From NCBI GenBank assembly GCA_964553745.1, contig CAZKLD010000008.1, positions 1-64,000 on the forward strand: a stretch of DNA of 64,000 nt, in the 5' to 3' direction. Under the pieces are notes generated by a model that was not told the DNA's origin, did no database searches, and worked only from the letters and a program-made list of their open reading frames with translations. The number at the start of each line of letters is the position of its first letter. Position 1 is the stretch's first letter. The DNA is from STC-113 sp964553745. Its GTDB lineage: Bacteria > Patescibacteriota > Gracilibacteria > BD1-5 > UBA2023. The position numbers and the translations under genes are program-made. Of the stretch, positions 10,633 through 22,381 are shown piece by piece.

Positions 10633-11820
10633 ATGCTGAGAACAAAATTCATAAAATACAAAGATGTTAAAATAAGGCTTATATTCCAATTATTTGAGAT
10701 GTTCTATTATGTTGAATATGCTTTAAAGAAGTTATTTTTGAAAATAGATAATCGGGTAATCTCTGATAATCCTACTATTCTAGTGATACGAAGAGATATG
10801 CTATGAGATTTTATAATTTCATTTTTCGCTTTATCTAAGCTGAAATTAGCTTTCCCGAAATCAAAGATATATTTTGTAGGAACTAAATGAGTAAGATCAT
10901 TATTCAGTATAATCAGAAAGGATTTTTTCGAGTGACATTTCTTTATTGATCCCAATTTTTGGGCTCCGAAAATTATAAGATCCAGAGCACAATATCTGCA
11001 GAAAAAAAGTGAAGAATGAGATGATATTCATTCTATAATGCAACTCAAGGGGAAGATTGATATATGAATAGATCTTAGATGAGACTTATTCAGCCTTAAG
11101 CTCTTAAATGATATCAACTCAAAATCTATCGTTTCTTATCCGATATGATGAGGACTATTTTATATTACGGATAAAGTTAAATATTCTCATGATAAAAATG
11201 AGAAAGCACACGATATTGAGCTTGTCGATTACGTTATAGATAAATTTTCAAAATCTGCATCTGATAACATAAAAGTCAATCTGGATTCTATAATAGAAGA
11301 CTGAATCATTGAAAAAAATGTTAAAGAAAAATATATCTGCATTCAACCCGGTGGGGGAAGATGGGACTACAGGAGATGGCCACAAAAAAGATATATTGAG
11401 CTAATAAGTGATATATTGATAGATGATGATGATATTCTTATTAAGTTGCTTTGTGCAGACAATTTCGAAGAGCTGATTTGCAAGAATATTTTCACAAAAC
11501 TCGTTTTAACAGATAGGGTTGAAATAATAAAAACTCAAAGTTGGAAATCTACAATTGACTTAATAAATAATTCCGTATTATTTATCGGTCATGATACCTC
11601 CACTGCTCATTTGTGTGATTTGCTTGATCATAGCTGAATAATACTCTTCTGACCTTGAGATAGGCGGCTATTCCAACCTTCAAGCAAAAAAATACAAACA
11701 ATCTTCCATGGATATGAATGTCAACCCTGCGAGCAGCGAAAATGCAAATATCCTGATAATTCATGCATGAGTGCAATAAAGGCCAAAGAGGTGAAGGACG
11801 CTATTTTATGATTATATTAA
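10633..11820 (+). CDS. Family 9 (heptosyltransferase-like) glycosyltransferase
   Basis: A 395-aa GT-B protein of the ADP-heptose:LPS heptosyltransferase family. N-terminal region ILVIRRDMLGDFIIS matches the G-D-x-hydrophobic entry loop of GT9. The C-terminal half has ICIQPGGGRWDYRRWP near 236 and FIGHDTSTAHLCDLL..ILFGPGDRRLFQP near 318, the standard donor-binding block. Members transfer heptoses or other sugars to cell-surface glycolipids; in CPR bacteria without LPS the acceptor is probably another envelope glycan. A Cys-rich tail (CQPCEQRKCKYPDNSC) is typical of GT9 ends. Confidence 0.88.
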
Positions 11821-11839
11821 TATTTAAAACATAAAGTAA

Positions 11840-12658
11840 ATGAAAGAATTGTTTAAATACTTAAATTTATCGAAACTTTGCAAAGCCAGTTATTTCGAAA
11901 AAAAAGAAAAGCTGAGATTATTACAGGATGAAAAATTATTACAAAAATTTGAGGGAAAAATATATTCACAAAACTGAGAGGACTGAATAATTGCAGAGAT
12001 TTTTAATAGAATTTGAACTGAAAGTAAATATTTTGTAGAGTTCTGAATACAAGACTGAACTGAATGCTGCACAAGAAATCTTCTAGAAAACTGATGGGAA
12101 TGACTTTGGATTGAGGCAGATAAGAGCAGTTATGATTATGCTAAAAATAAATTTAAAGACTTTAAAATAAGTCTACTGAATGAATTTATTACCAAAGATA
12201 ATATCAATGACTTATTTAATCAAGCCTGAGTGCCAGAAAATCTAGATTTGCTTGTAATAGATATAGATTGAAACGATTATTGGATATGGAATGAGATTAC
12301 TGATTTTAAGCCCAGAGTTGTCTGTATGGAGTATAATTGATCATTTTGACCCAATAAATCTTGGGTTATGCCTTATGACGAAATGCATTCTTGGGATTGA
12401 AGTAATTATTTTTGAGCTAGCCTAAGATCATATGTTGAGCTTTGAGCTAAAAAATGATATAGCCTCGTTTCATGTGATTCCCAATGACTTAATGCCTTTT
12501 TTGTTAGATCAGACATCGTTAAGGATTGTTTTTCAAATATTTTTAATGATAATTATAAATATCATTATAGCTATCCTAAATATAATCCTTTTTTTATATG
12601 ACACCCTAAGCCTATTTTTATGAAACTTATTAGATTTCTAAATAGATTATGAATATAG
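11840..12658 (+). CDS. FkbM-like SAM-dependent methyltransferase
   Basis: A 272-aa protein with a class I methyltransferase core: IIAEIFNRIGTESKYFVEFGIQDGTECCTRN near residue 55-75 (SAM-binding motif I), LWIEADKSSYDYAKNKF, and LDLLVIDIDGNDYWIWNEI near 137, as in FkbM-family O-methyltransferases. The following VVCMEYNGSFGPNKSW is also characteristic. In glycan loci such enzymes O-methylate sugars. It lies within the operon; its final codons overlap the next gene's ATG by 10 nt. Stop is TAG. Confidence 0.75.
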
Positions 12659-13401
12659 ATAAATATTCTCAATACAATATATATAGCACTGAATTTGGCA
12701 AAGTTTGACTTTTATATGGTGATCTTATAAAGTTTCTGCCAAATCTAAAGGAAAGCTCGAAGATTCTTGAAATCTGACCATGAGACTGAAGCTTTTCATT
12801 TTTTATTTCAAAATATTATTGAATTGATAAAAAGAATTTTGATTTAATTGATAAATCTAAATCAGTTTTAGAAAAATTGAATACCAATGATTTAACAATG
12901 GGCTTTAATAATCATTTAACTGAGGCTTTGGACTTTCTAAACAGTAATGAACAAAAATATGATCTTATAATAATGAGAAACATTATAGAGCATATGGATA
13001 AAGATTACATTTCCAGTTTAGTAAACCCGATTTTAAATTCATTGAAAAGTTGAGGAAAGATATTCATAGAGACACCCAACCTATTAAATTTTAAAATAGG
13101 GATTCCAATGTTCTATTCAGATTATTCGCATCAAACTTGATTTACCTCAAAAAGTTTATTCGATGCTTTTTATTGGAATTCTAATTCTAAATTATCAATT
13201 GATTCATTCAATTATATTAGAAAAATTAAAATTGATTGAGCAATTTCAACCATTAAAGATGCAATAAGGTATTCCATAGAGATGCTTTCCGCTTTCAGTG
13301 CATACTTTAATCAAAGAATTTACTGAACGTTGTCGGGTGAAATTAAAGTCACTTATACTCCGCTTCTGATTTGTGTTATTAGCAAAGTCACTAATGAATA
13401 A
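12649..13401 (+). CDS. Class I SAM-dependent methyltransferase
   Basis: A 250-aa methyltransferase of the Methyltransf_11/23 type. Motif I SSKILEIGPGDGSFSFFIS starts near residue 36, LIDKSKS is the acidic loop after strand 2, YDLIIMRNIIEHMD is motif post-II/III, and GGKIFIETPNLLN closes the Rossmann-like core. Likely acts on a sugar or lipid-linked intermediate of the same pathway; substrate unknown. The gene overlaps both neighbours (10 nt upstream, 8 nt downstream), so translation is coupled. Confidence 0.88.
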
Positions 13402-14458
13402 TAAAATTAAAATAAATCTTATATTTCCATATAAGTGATCCCGATCCTATAGCATGTTCACTTATTGAAATAATATAAAAAATGAATACATAAAAAAATG
13501 ATACGCAGTAAATGTTATATCTTGTAAAAAAATCGACTTATTTAATGTCAGATTAAGTGATGTCTTTACAAGGTACGTTTATTACCCTTTATTTTTATTT
13601 TTTGTTTGTCTCAAAGAAAAGGGGGTTTTTCACATAATTGATCATAGTTATGCCTATCTATGAATGTCAATAATTTACAAGGAAACATTAATTGTAACAT
13701 GCCATGATTTAATGCCTCTCAAGTTTCCGAAGAATGTTTGAAAAATAGCCCATATGTTATTCTACCTGAACATAAAATGTCTGGGGCTATTTTGACATAT
13801 AATAACTGACTCGGAAAGTACAAGAAAAGATCTTATATGAATACTTAAAATAAATGCTTCCAAAATAACAATGATTCCTTTGGCTTATGACAGATCTGTT
13901 TTTTTTGCAAAGAATCATGAAACTAAAGGCAAAAAATTCACAATATTATTAATTTGATCAAATTTTTATAAAAATATAATGTTTGCCCTCAAATGAATCT
14001 CAATCTTTAAAAATAAATATTCGAATACTAACTTTAGGATTTTAAAAATCCAGGAATTTACAGTGGAAGAAAGAAGCTTTATTGAAAATAGTCTTTCTGG
14101 TATCGAAGTGGTTGAAAAGATTTGAATGACAAATGAAGAAGTATGAAATGTTTTCAGGGAATCAGATCTATTAATCTTCCCCAGTCTCTATGAATGATTT
14201 TGATTACCGATTTTAGAAGCATTTGCATCTTGAATGAATGTCATAACTACCAAAAGATGATCACTAGAAGAAGTTTGATGAGATGCTTGCAAATATGTTT
14301 GATGAGAGGATGTAAATGAATTATGAGATGCAATTTGGAAAATTTATACAAATGAAGATAATACGAATTGATACTACATTGAAAAATGAACTCAACAAGC
14401 TTCTAAGTTTGATTGGTCGAAAACCGCAGATTTAACATTAAAAATATATTTTGCATAA
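13394..14458 (+). CDS. Family 4 glycosyltransferase
   Basis: A 354-aa GT-B glycosyltransferase. FPYKGSRSYSMFTYGNNI is the N-terminal acceptor-site loop, HIIDHSYAYLG and TCHDLMPLKFP resemble mannosyltransferase-type GT4s, ITDSESTRKDLIGI closes the first Rossmann domain, and FPSLYEGFGLPILEAFASGMNVITT near 265-290 is the donor-binding E-x7-E block. Both glycines of EGFGLP are TGA. ATG overlaps the previous stop in an ATGAATAA arrangement, and TAA is followed directly by the next ATG. Confidence 0.9.
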
Positions 14459-15577
14459 ATGAAAAAAATTCTAGTAATCTACCATCCATTATTTGTCGAT
14501 CCCTTATTTGCAAAAGAATATATCGACCTAAATGATGAATTTGAAATCAAAGTCATATGTGCCAATAAATTGGATATGTGAAAATGATTCAATTTTAATG
14601 AAATTAAAGTTCCAAAAGAAATTCTCAATAAGTTAGATTTCGAAGGTTTCAATATGCTAAACTCGTTTTTACCATTTTTTAGAAACTTGTTCAGTGGGGA
14701 TGCAGTTAAGAAAATTATTGAATATAAACCAGATATAATACATATATACTCTGAGATTTTCTCACCTAGCCTAACACAAGCTATATATATTAGAAATAAA
14801 CATCTACCTCAGACAAAACTCATTAATTATTCATGGGAAAATCTTGACTTTAATAAGTTTCCATACAGTATCTTTTGAAAATATAATGCAAAACACATAA
14901 ACAAGGTATTGTGCGCCAATGATGAAGCAATCTGACAAGTAGAAAGATTCTGAGTCCCGAATATTAAAACTAGAAAGATGTATTGGTGAACTGATTTGAC
15001 GGATTTTCCATATTTTGAGCATTCAATAGAGTGAAAGAAGCATTTCAAGCTATTATTCATCTGAAGACTATTAAAAGATAAATGACTTCAAGATATAATT
15101 GAGGCTTTAAAGATTTTATGAGATTGATTTAGTTTATATGTTATATGAGATTGAATCGATAAGGAATTCTTTATGCAATTAGCCGAAGAATTATGAGTTC
15201 AGGATAGAGTTGAGTTTATTTGAAAAGTCTCACATGAAAATATAAAAAATTATTTTAATTTATCTGATTTATTTATCTTGCCATCTAGAACAAAAAAAGA
15301 TTGGAAAGAGCAATTTTGAAGGGTAATTCCTGAATCGATGGCATGTTGAGTTCCTGTAATCGGATCATCTAGCTGAGCCATACCAGAAGTAATTTGAGAC
15401 GCCGGATTAGTATTTGAAGAGGGTAATGTTACTGACTTGGTTAAAAAGATAGGGATAGTAGTATCCGATTCTGATAAATATAAGGAATATTCATTGAAAT
15501 GACTCGATAGAGTAAAGAATAATTTTTCTTCAGACGCTTTTGAAAAAAATTTAATTGATATTTACAAAGAAATTTAA
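14459..15577 (+). CDS. Family 4 glycosyltransferase
   Basis: A 372-aa GT-B glycosyltransferase. KILVIYHPLFVDPLFAKEY at the N-terminus, a central PDIIHIYSEIFSP acceptor-domain strand, then LLFIGRLLKDKGLQDIIEALKIL, VEFIGKVSHENIKNYF and FGRVIPESMACGVPVIGSSSGAIPEVIGDAG near 285-310. The last block is the canonical nucleotide-sugar site. It probably acts on the same glycan as its neighbours. ATG immediately follows the previous TAA, and the stop forms TAATG with the next gene. Confidence 0.9.
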
Positions 15578-16584
15578 TGAAACCAGCATCTATAGTTTTA
15601 ATACATAAATGATATCAGTGATATCTTGAATATTCAATACTGCAGGCAAAGAAATTCAATCCAGAATCAGACATATATCTTATAGGGGATGACGCCAACA
15701 GTTTTTTATGAAAAAAATTGGGGATAAATCACATTGATATAGATTCTTGTTTGAAATCTGGTAAAGATTTTGAAAAGGCATATGTTCATTTAAGCGGTAA
15801 TTCCTATCATTACGAATTATTTTGTTTTCAGAGATGGTTTATTTTAAAAGAAATAGCCGAGAGATTCAATCTAGAAAAAATAGTGTATATTGATTCAGAT
15901 ATACTTCTTTATGCAAATGTAAATGAAGAATTCAAAAGACTTTCTGATTTATCGTCGTTTCAAATTGCCTATGTATGAACAAGTTGACACACATGCTATT
16001 TCACCTCACAAGAATCAATAAATGCTTTTTGTAATTTTATCATAGTGAATTATTCATCTGAAGATAAGATCGAATATATGAGGAAGTTCTATAAAGAGTA
16101 TTCAAAAACAAACGCAACCTGATGAGTATCTGATATGTTCATATTTTGACTATATAAGAAGTATTGAGAAGGCATCCTTGATATTGCAGAGATAAGCAAT
16201 CAAAGCACGTATGATTTAAATTTTAATTGTAATTGCAACTCATTTGATTTTTGATTAATATACCCCGATTTATTTCCAGATTATTTGCATCCCCCAATAA
16301 TATTTGAACCTTTTTTAAATACAAAAAAGACTATATTCAAGAATTGACTAATGTATTGAAAGTCCGCATGAAATGATCAGCTCATAAGGCTTAACACCCT
16401 GCACTTGCAATGATTCTCAAAAAGCTATATGAAGTATTTCTACAATGAACAATTCATATTGCTGAAAATAAACATTTTTATGCATTATTTGATAGAATTG
16501 ATATACAATAATTTTAAAGTTGTCAGGTATCTGCGAAAAGCTTACAAGAGTTTTTATGAAAAAATAATTTTTAAAAACAAATAA
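15577..16584 (+). CDS. Putative GT-A glycosyltransferase with DSD motif
   Basis: A 335-aa protein. KPASIVLIHKGYQGYLEYSILQAKKFNPESDIYLIGDD resembles the start of GT8/GT32-like transferases and IVYIDSDILLYANVNEEF near residue 100 supplies a metal-binding DSD. A later NATGGVSDMFIFGLY segment and a basic C-terminus with a hydrophobic stretch (INIFMHYLIELIYNNF) suggest membrane association. The donor sugar is unknown. It starts in a TAATG overlap with the upstream gene and ends 38 bp before the last gene of the operon. Confidence 0.72.
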
Positions 16585-16622
16585 ACGAATATAATCCGAA
16601 AACTTAAAACTAACCTAAACCC

Positions 16623-17750
16623 ATGTTAAATATAAATAAAGACGATGATTTAGAATTATATACCGATCATATTAAATCATTAGAATATCTTAGAAGTATT
16701 AAGAAAGAGGTTTTTGATTTTCCTGAAAATGTGACAAATTTTCATGTTTACTCTGAAATCAAGTCAGATAAGGAACTTATGGTAATAAAGTCTTATCTGG
16801 CAACACAAGACCTTGAACACACAAAACTCATTCTCTGGTCAGATTATGATGTAACTGATAATCCTCTTCTTGAACCATACAAAAAGTATATTGATATGAG
16901 AGTCTATGACAGAGTCAAAGAAGCAGAATGAACAATTTTAGAATGATGTGACCGATGGTTGAGTGCGAATGATTTTCATCATTGGATGGATAGCTGAATT
17001 CTTAGATTTGTAGTTCCATTTAAGCATGGTGGAGCTTGGATAGATATGGACACAATTTTGCTTAATGACTTCAAACCGATATTGGATCAGGAATGGGCTT
17101 ATGTATGGGGACAAAACCTAGATTTTGAAAATTTTTGACCGATTGCAGCTATAATGAATATCCATAAATGAAGCGAGCATGCAAAAATATGCCTAGAAGA
17201 AATACTCAAAACCGAAGTAGAGCCTATGACAACTTGTCTTGACAAGGATTTATTGGCAAAAGTATACAAAAGAAGAAAATTTACAATTTTCCCAGCTGCG
17301 TTCTTTGATACGGAATGGTCAATTAGCCATGATGATAATGAAAAGAATATATCGCAAATGATATGAGAACAATGCTTCTCTAAGCCCGTTAAAGATGATA
17401 AATGGTTATTTCTAGACGCATTTGCGTGGCACTGGCATAACTCATCAAATAAGTATAAAGAAATAGTACACTGATCAAAGTTCCATAAGCTACAGCTTCA
17501 TATAAATAAAAAACTCAAAGAAAGATGAATTGTGGATCCAGATTTTGATATCGAAAAACATGAGATGGAATTTATGACTCAGAGCAAGCAAAATACATAT
17601 TCCACTTTAAATAAGCTAAAGAAATTCTATCATTTCTATTTCCGCCCTAAGTTCATTTGGAAAAAATTAAGGGAAGTCAAAGATTTAAATGAATTAAAAT
17701 GACATATAAGCTATATGTTCAGATTCGTCAATAATGTTTTTAAAAAATAA
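16623..17750 (+). CDS. GT32-like glycosyltransferase
   Basis: A 375-aa protein with the DXD region of the Gly_transf_sug/GT32 family: LRFVVPFKHGGAWIDMDTILLNDFKPIL near residues 127-155, where GGAWxDMD coordinates the metal-nucleotide. FHVYSEIKSDKELMVIKSYL and LILWSDYDV precede it, as in OCH1-like enzymes. DAFAWHWHNSS and a Lys-rich C-terminus follow. It is the last gene of the operon and runs into a strong bidirectional hairpin. There is a 38-nt AT-rich leader without a Shine-Dalgarno motif. Confidence 0.78.
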
Positions 17751-17753
17751 TTT

Positions 17754-17786
17754 AAAAAAGCTTGCAGTTACTGCAAGCTTTTTTTT
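17754..17786. terminator. Bidirectional terminator between the convergent glycan operons
   Basis: AAAAAAGCTTGCAG, loop TTA, CTGCAAGCTTTTTTTT: a perfect 14-bp stem flanked by A and T runs. The minus-strand Gmd-like gene reads into it and its TAA is the loop itself, so that reading frame ends inside the terminator. Confidence 0.9.
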
Positions 17787-18745
17787 AGCCTTTTTATATC
17801 TTCATCTACCATCATTCTCACCAATTCATCTAGTTTCATTTTTGGTTTCCATCCTAGTATGTTTTGTGCTTTATCATTTTTTCAGTACAAGTTTTGCAGG
17901 TTAATCGGACGATTGAATTTTGGATCCGTCTTTATATATTGTTCCCAATCTTCAATTCAGATATGATTGAAAGCAATTCCTAAAAATTCTCTTATAGTAT
18001 GGATTTCTCAAGTAGACAATATATAGTTATCTGGCTTATCTTGCTGAAGAGCAAGCCACATCGCCTCCACAAAATCTCAAGCGAATCACCAATCTCTTTT
18101 TGCATCGATGTTTCCTAGTGTGATACTATCTGCTAAGCCTAAATGTATTCTAGCAACTCAATCGGATATTTTCCTAGTCACAAACTTAATATCTCTTATA
18201 GGAGATTCATGATTAAATAGAATTCAATTTGATATATATAGAGAGTGGCTTTCTTTAAATATATTTGTCATCCAATATCAGAATAATTTCGTTACAGCAT
18301 ATGGATTTGTTGGATGAAATGCTGTTTCTTCTGTTTGAAGTCATTCATTATGACTGCTTCAGAACATTTCACTGGTTGAGGCCTGAAAATATCTTGTTTC
18401 AGGTGAATATTTCTTAATCGAATCGATAAGATTTATTATGCTGCTGATATTCACATTTACATATTCGTCTAACTTATCCCAAGACTCTCATGGTGAAGTC
18501 ATTCATCATAAATTATAAATCTCATCAGGGCGGTTGGCATCTATCACTGCTTCGATGACATTTTTATCTGACAGATCTCAATAAACAAAATCTATTTTAT
18601 CTTGAATATCAAAATACAATAAGTTACTGATATCAGATTTCGTATTTTTCAGAAGTCAAATAACTCTATATCATTTTCAAATGAGAAATTTAGACAGGTA
18701 AGCTCAATCTTGTCAATTGACTCATGTGATAAACGCTGTAGTCAT
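17768..18745 (-). CDS. GDP-mannose 4,6-dehydratase-like NAD(P)-dependent epimerase/dehydratase
   Basis: A 325-aa extended short-chain dehydrogenase. The N-terminus AFITGVNGQDGAYLSKFL is the NADP-binding loop of the Gmd family; PDEIYNLGGMTSPGESW, FQASTSEMFGSS (catalytic Ser/Thr-Glu) and NPYAVTKLFGYW (YxxxK) follow. It is about 40 residues shorter and clearly diverged from the other Gmd in this locus, so it may make a different deoxyhexose, for example as a GDP-sugar reductase or a dehydratase for another donor. Last gene of the minus-strand operon. The stop codon TAA lies in the terminator loop. Confidence 0.82.
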
Positions 18746-18860
18746 TATAAAAAATCTAAAAATATAAATACAATATTTTGAAATAATACAACCAGATGTT
18801 GTACGATATCTAACTCATTAATTATATCAAATGTCTTCATTAAGCAAGTTTAAAAACAGA

Positions 18861-20204
18861 TTAATGCTTTTTGAAGTATTCGCTATATGCTAGCCTGAAA
18901 AGAATATATGGATTAAAGGATTTTATTCAGAAAATAAATATATTTCTTGTTTTTTTGAAAAACAAGAAAACGAATAACGATAGGATAGAGGGGATAGTCG
19001 TAGAGTATGCCGCTCAAATAAGTCAGAATTTTGGAATTAGGAAATAGTTCATTATGACAGTTAAAATTGCTCAAGCTGAAATAGAATAGACAGAATAAGA
19101 AATAACATCTTCAATAGTCATATGCTGATATAAAGGTATGGTTATGGCCATCTGGATAATTGACCAGATATAAATCTTAAGTACAATAATTGAATCAGAA
19201 TAGCCGCTTCAGAACAGTAACAATATAATTGTGTCGGCGAGAAAGAATATGGGCAAAATCAGACAAATTGAAATTAAGCTGAACAATCAATAATATAATT
19301 TAAGCCTTCTATCGTAAACTTCGGGGCCAATTTTTTTTGAAGATATAAGGGCGGGGAATAAGGACGGTCATATAACTCATAAAAAACTCAAGGTTGATTC
19401 TGACAGTATTACGGAAACAGAATACAACCCAACCTCCTTGCTGCTCATCATATTTCAGATCATTATCTGATCTATTCTCAAAAAAATATATGCAGCGACG
19501 CTGGATAGGGCGAGTGGTAATCATCTGATAAACATTTTTTTTGCAAATTGCCAGTTAATTTTCCAATTCAACGCACTTTGTTTTGTTTTAACGAAATAGA
19601 TGTAGATATATGAGATTGCGCAAATTAAAAAATCAATAAGATAAGCTACCGCCAAATATACTATTCACAATCAGCTTATGATGATTATTATTTTAAATAG
19701 ATTTGAAGCCGTAAATCAGATTCAGCTTGCAAGGACATTATATTTTCAATCTACTCTTGATTGAAAATATAAATTTATAACATTGAATGTCTGGAATATG
19801 AATCATGATGAAATTATAAATATTAAGAGAGATTGGGTTAAATCTTTATAGAAAAAGAAAAATGACAATAAATTAATAAGAATGATTGCGAAAATGCTTC
19901 AGAATAATTTTAAGAAAAAAACTGATCATAGAATACTATCACTTTCATCATGTTTTTCAACGAGTTCTTTAATGGTTATCGAATCAAGTCATAAATTGGC
20001 GATGAATGAAAAAATTCAAACAAATGCGACAGCATAATTAAATGCTCAAAAATCTGAAGGTCAGAAATATCTTGCTAACCAAGTTCAAATAAAAAAACTT
20101 ACTAAAGCCTTAAATACTGCCTCAAAAAAAAGCCAATTCATATTATGAAGGGCCTTTTTCGGTCATTCTGACAGATTCTTATATATGCTGATAAACCTTT
20201 TCAT
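18861..20204 (-). CDS. Wzx-like polysaccharide flippase (MOP superfamily)
   Basis: A 447-aa integral membrane protein, with roughly a dozen hydrophobic helices. The N-terminal MNWLFFEAVFKALVSFFIGTWLARYFGPSDFGAFNYAVAF region is the hallmark of Wzx/RfbX flippases, in which TGA encodes the conserved glycines of GTWLARYFGP. It should move the finished lipid-linked oligosaccharide across the membrane. The ATG overlaps the stop of the upstream GDP-fucose-synthase-like gene (TAATG). Membrane proteins of this type have few other signatures, so the call rests on the N-terminus, hydropathy and context. Confidence 0.88.
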
Positions 20205-21169
20205 TACTGATGAATATTATTCAAATACCAAGCATAGCTTAAGGAGATTCCTTCTTCTAATCCTATTTTATGATTCCATCATAGGTTATTTATCCTGGTT
20301 ACATCTTGGAGCTTTCTGGGCGTTCAATTTGGTTTTGAGGTGTCCCAGATTATCTCTCACTTAAATCATACTTGATTCTGTATTATCTCTGCTAATTCTC
20401 TGATGGTGACATCAAGTCATGTTCAAATATTGAAGAATATCTCTCACTTCTCATTCTGCTCTGGAGTAGGCGAGAATCTGTTCATCAGAAAGATACAAGC
20501 GTCTGCCATATCGTCTACATAAAGGAATTCTCTCATCGGAGTTCAATCTCACCATAGAGTCACTGATTCCGCTCAAGCCTTCTTCGCATCATGGAACTTA
20601 CGTATCATTGCAGGCAATACATGTGAACTCTGCAGGTCAAAGTTATCATTCGGACCATAGAGATTAGTTGGCATGCACGCAATGAATTCTGTCCGATACT
20701 GCCTGTTATAGCTCTGGCACATCTTAATTCCAGCAATTTTCGCAATTGCATAGGGTTCATTTGTGGGTTCAAGAGGTCAGCTCAGAAGATATTCCTCTTT
20801 CATTGGCTGAGGAGCAAGCTTTGGATATATGCAACTGGATCATAGAAATAAGAGTTTTTTAACCCCATTCGTATATGAATTATGTATGATATTATTTTGA
20901 ATCTGGAGATTCGAATATATGAATTCAGCAGGATAATCATTATTTGCCATTATTCAACCCACTTTTGCAGCAGCAAGAAAAATATATTCTGGTTTTTCAG
21001 CCTCAAAAAATTCTTTGACCTTATTTGAATCTAGTAAATCCAGTTCTTCATGTGTCCTCAAAATCAAGCTAGAGTAGCCTAATGATTCCAGTTTTCTTTT
21101 GATAGCTGATCATACAAGGCCTCTATGCCCGGCAATGTAAATTTTTGAATTGATATCCATTTTATTCAT
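20204..21169 (-). CDS. GDP-L-fucose synthase-like epimerase/reductase
   Basis: A 321-aa extended short-chain dehydrogenase of the Fcl/WcaG family, which converts GDP-4-keto-6-deoxymannose to GDP-L-fucose. SKIYIAGHRGLVGSAIKRKL is the N-terminal NADP site, YIFLAAAKVGGIMANN is the family-specific segment with the Gly triplet, and EPYAIAKIAGIKMCQ near 140 contains the YxxxK catalytic pair. C-terminal WDTSKPNGTPRKL is also diagnostic. Two in-frame ATGs (21169 and 21160) are possible; the longer is chosen because it overlaps the gmd stop as seen at other junctions in this window. Immediately downstream of gmd, as in known GDP-fucose operons. Confidence 0.9.
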
Positions 21170-22259
21170 ATTGATTCAATATTTCATATCAATGATCTTT
21201 CAATATTTTCTTTTTTCTAAAAGCATCAACATCGCATTTTACCATCTCTTTACACATGTCCCTAACGGTATAGCTTGGAGTCCATCAGAGGACTTTTTTT
21301 GCTTTTGTTGGGTCTCAAAGTAAGAATTCCACTTCGGCAGGCCTAAAATACTTCGGATCAACTTCAACTATGCATTTTCAAGTTGCCTTGTCATAACCTT
21401 TCTCATCAATTCATTCTCATTTCCACTCAACCGTAATTCATGCCTCTTCAAAAGACCATTCAACAAACTGTCTGACAGTATTTGCGACTCAAGTTGCAAT
21501 TACATAATCATCTGGCTTATCCTGCTGCAATATCATCCACATTGCCTCAACAAAATCCTTAGCATGTCACCAATCTCTTTTGGCATCTAGATTGCCAAGA
21601 TATAATTTATCCTGCATTCAAAGATGAATTTGTGCTACGGCTCGAGTGATTTTCCTGGTGACAAAAGTTTCTCATCTTAATGGAGATTCATGGTTGAAAA
21701 GGATTCAATTGCAAGCAAACATATCATAACTCTCTTTATAGTTTCTCGTTATCCACATTGCATAAAGCTTCGCAACTCAATATGGGCTTCTTGGATGCAT
21801 CGGAGATTCTTCAGTATATCAAGCTTCGGGTCTGTTGTAATCAAGTCATCCGAATAATTCAGAAGTAGATGCCTGATAGAATTTAGTTTGCTTTTCTAAG
21901 TTATTGATCCTTATTGCTTCCAGTATCCTCAGTGTACCTATTCAGTCAGCATTTGCAGTATATTCCGGAATTTCAAAGCTCACATGCACGTGCGATTGTG
22001 CTGCCAAATTATAGACTTCATCCGGTTTAATGACTCAGATCAATTTAATGAGGTTTGTAGAATCAGTCAAATCACCATAGTGTAAAAAGAATTTTCTATT
22101 TGGATTATGGGGCTCTTGATACAGGTGATCTATCCTATCAGTGTTAAGTAGACTATTCCTTCTCTTGAGACCATGGACCTCGTATCATTTATCCAATAAC
22201 AATTGAGCCAAATATGCTCAATCTTGTCAGGTTATTCACGTGATTAATGCTTTTTTCAT
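21162..22259 (-). CDS. gmd: GDP-mannose 4,6-dehydratase
   Basis: A 365-aa enzyme of normal Gmd length. It makes GDP-4-keto-6-deoxymannose, the precursor of GDP-fucose and related sugars. Motifs: KKALITGITGQDGAYLAQLLL (NADP binding), HYGDLTDSTNLI, YNLAAQSHVHVSFE, FYQASTSELFG, SPYGVAKLYAMWITRN (YxxxK) and a C-terminal VRDMCKEMV. Several of the glycines are TGA codons. It is followed, with an 8-nt overlap, by the fucose-synthase-like gene, giving a complete two-step pathway. Confidence 0.93.
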
Positions 22260-22381
22260 ATTTTATTTTATATTTGTGTAAAATTGCCTATAAAGTATAT
22301 AAATTTAAGATAAATATCAAATGATTTTACCTATATTGAAAAATATTGAAATTAATCTGTTTTAGATAATTATTTATAGAC

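Noticed and set aside
19309..19524. 71-codon minus-strand ORF
   Set aside because: It is a shadow frame inside the Wzx-like flippase gene, whose code-25 frame is continuous on the same strand.
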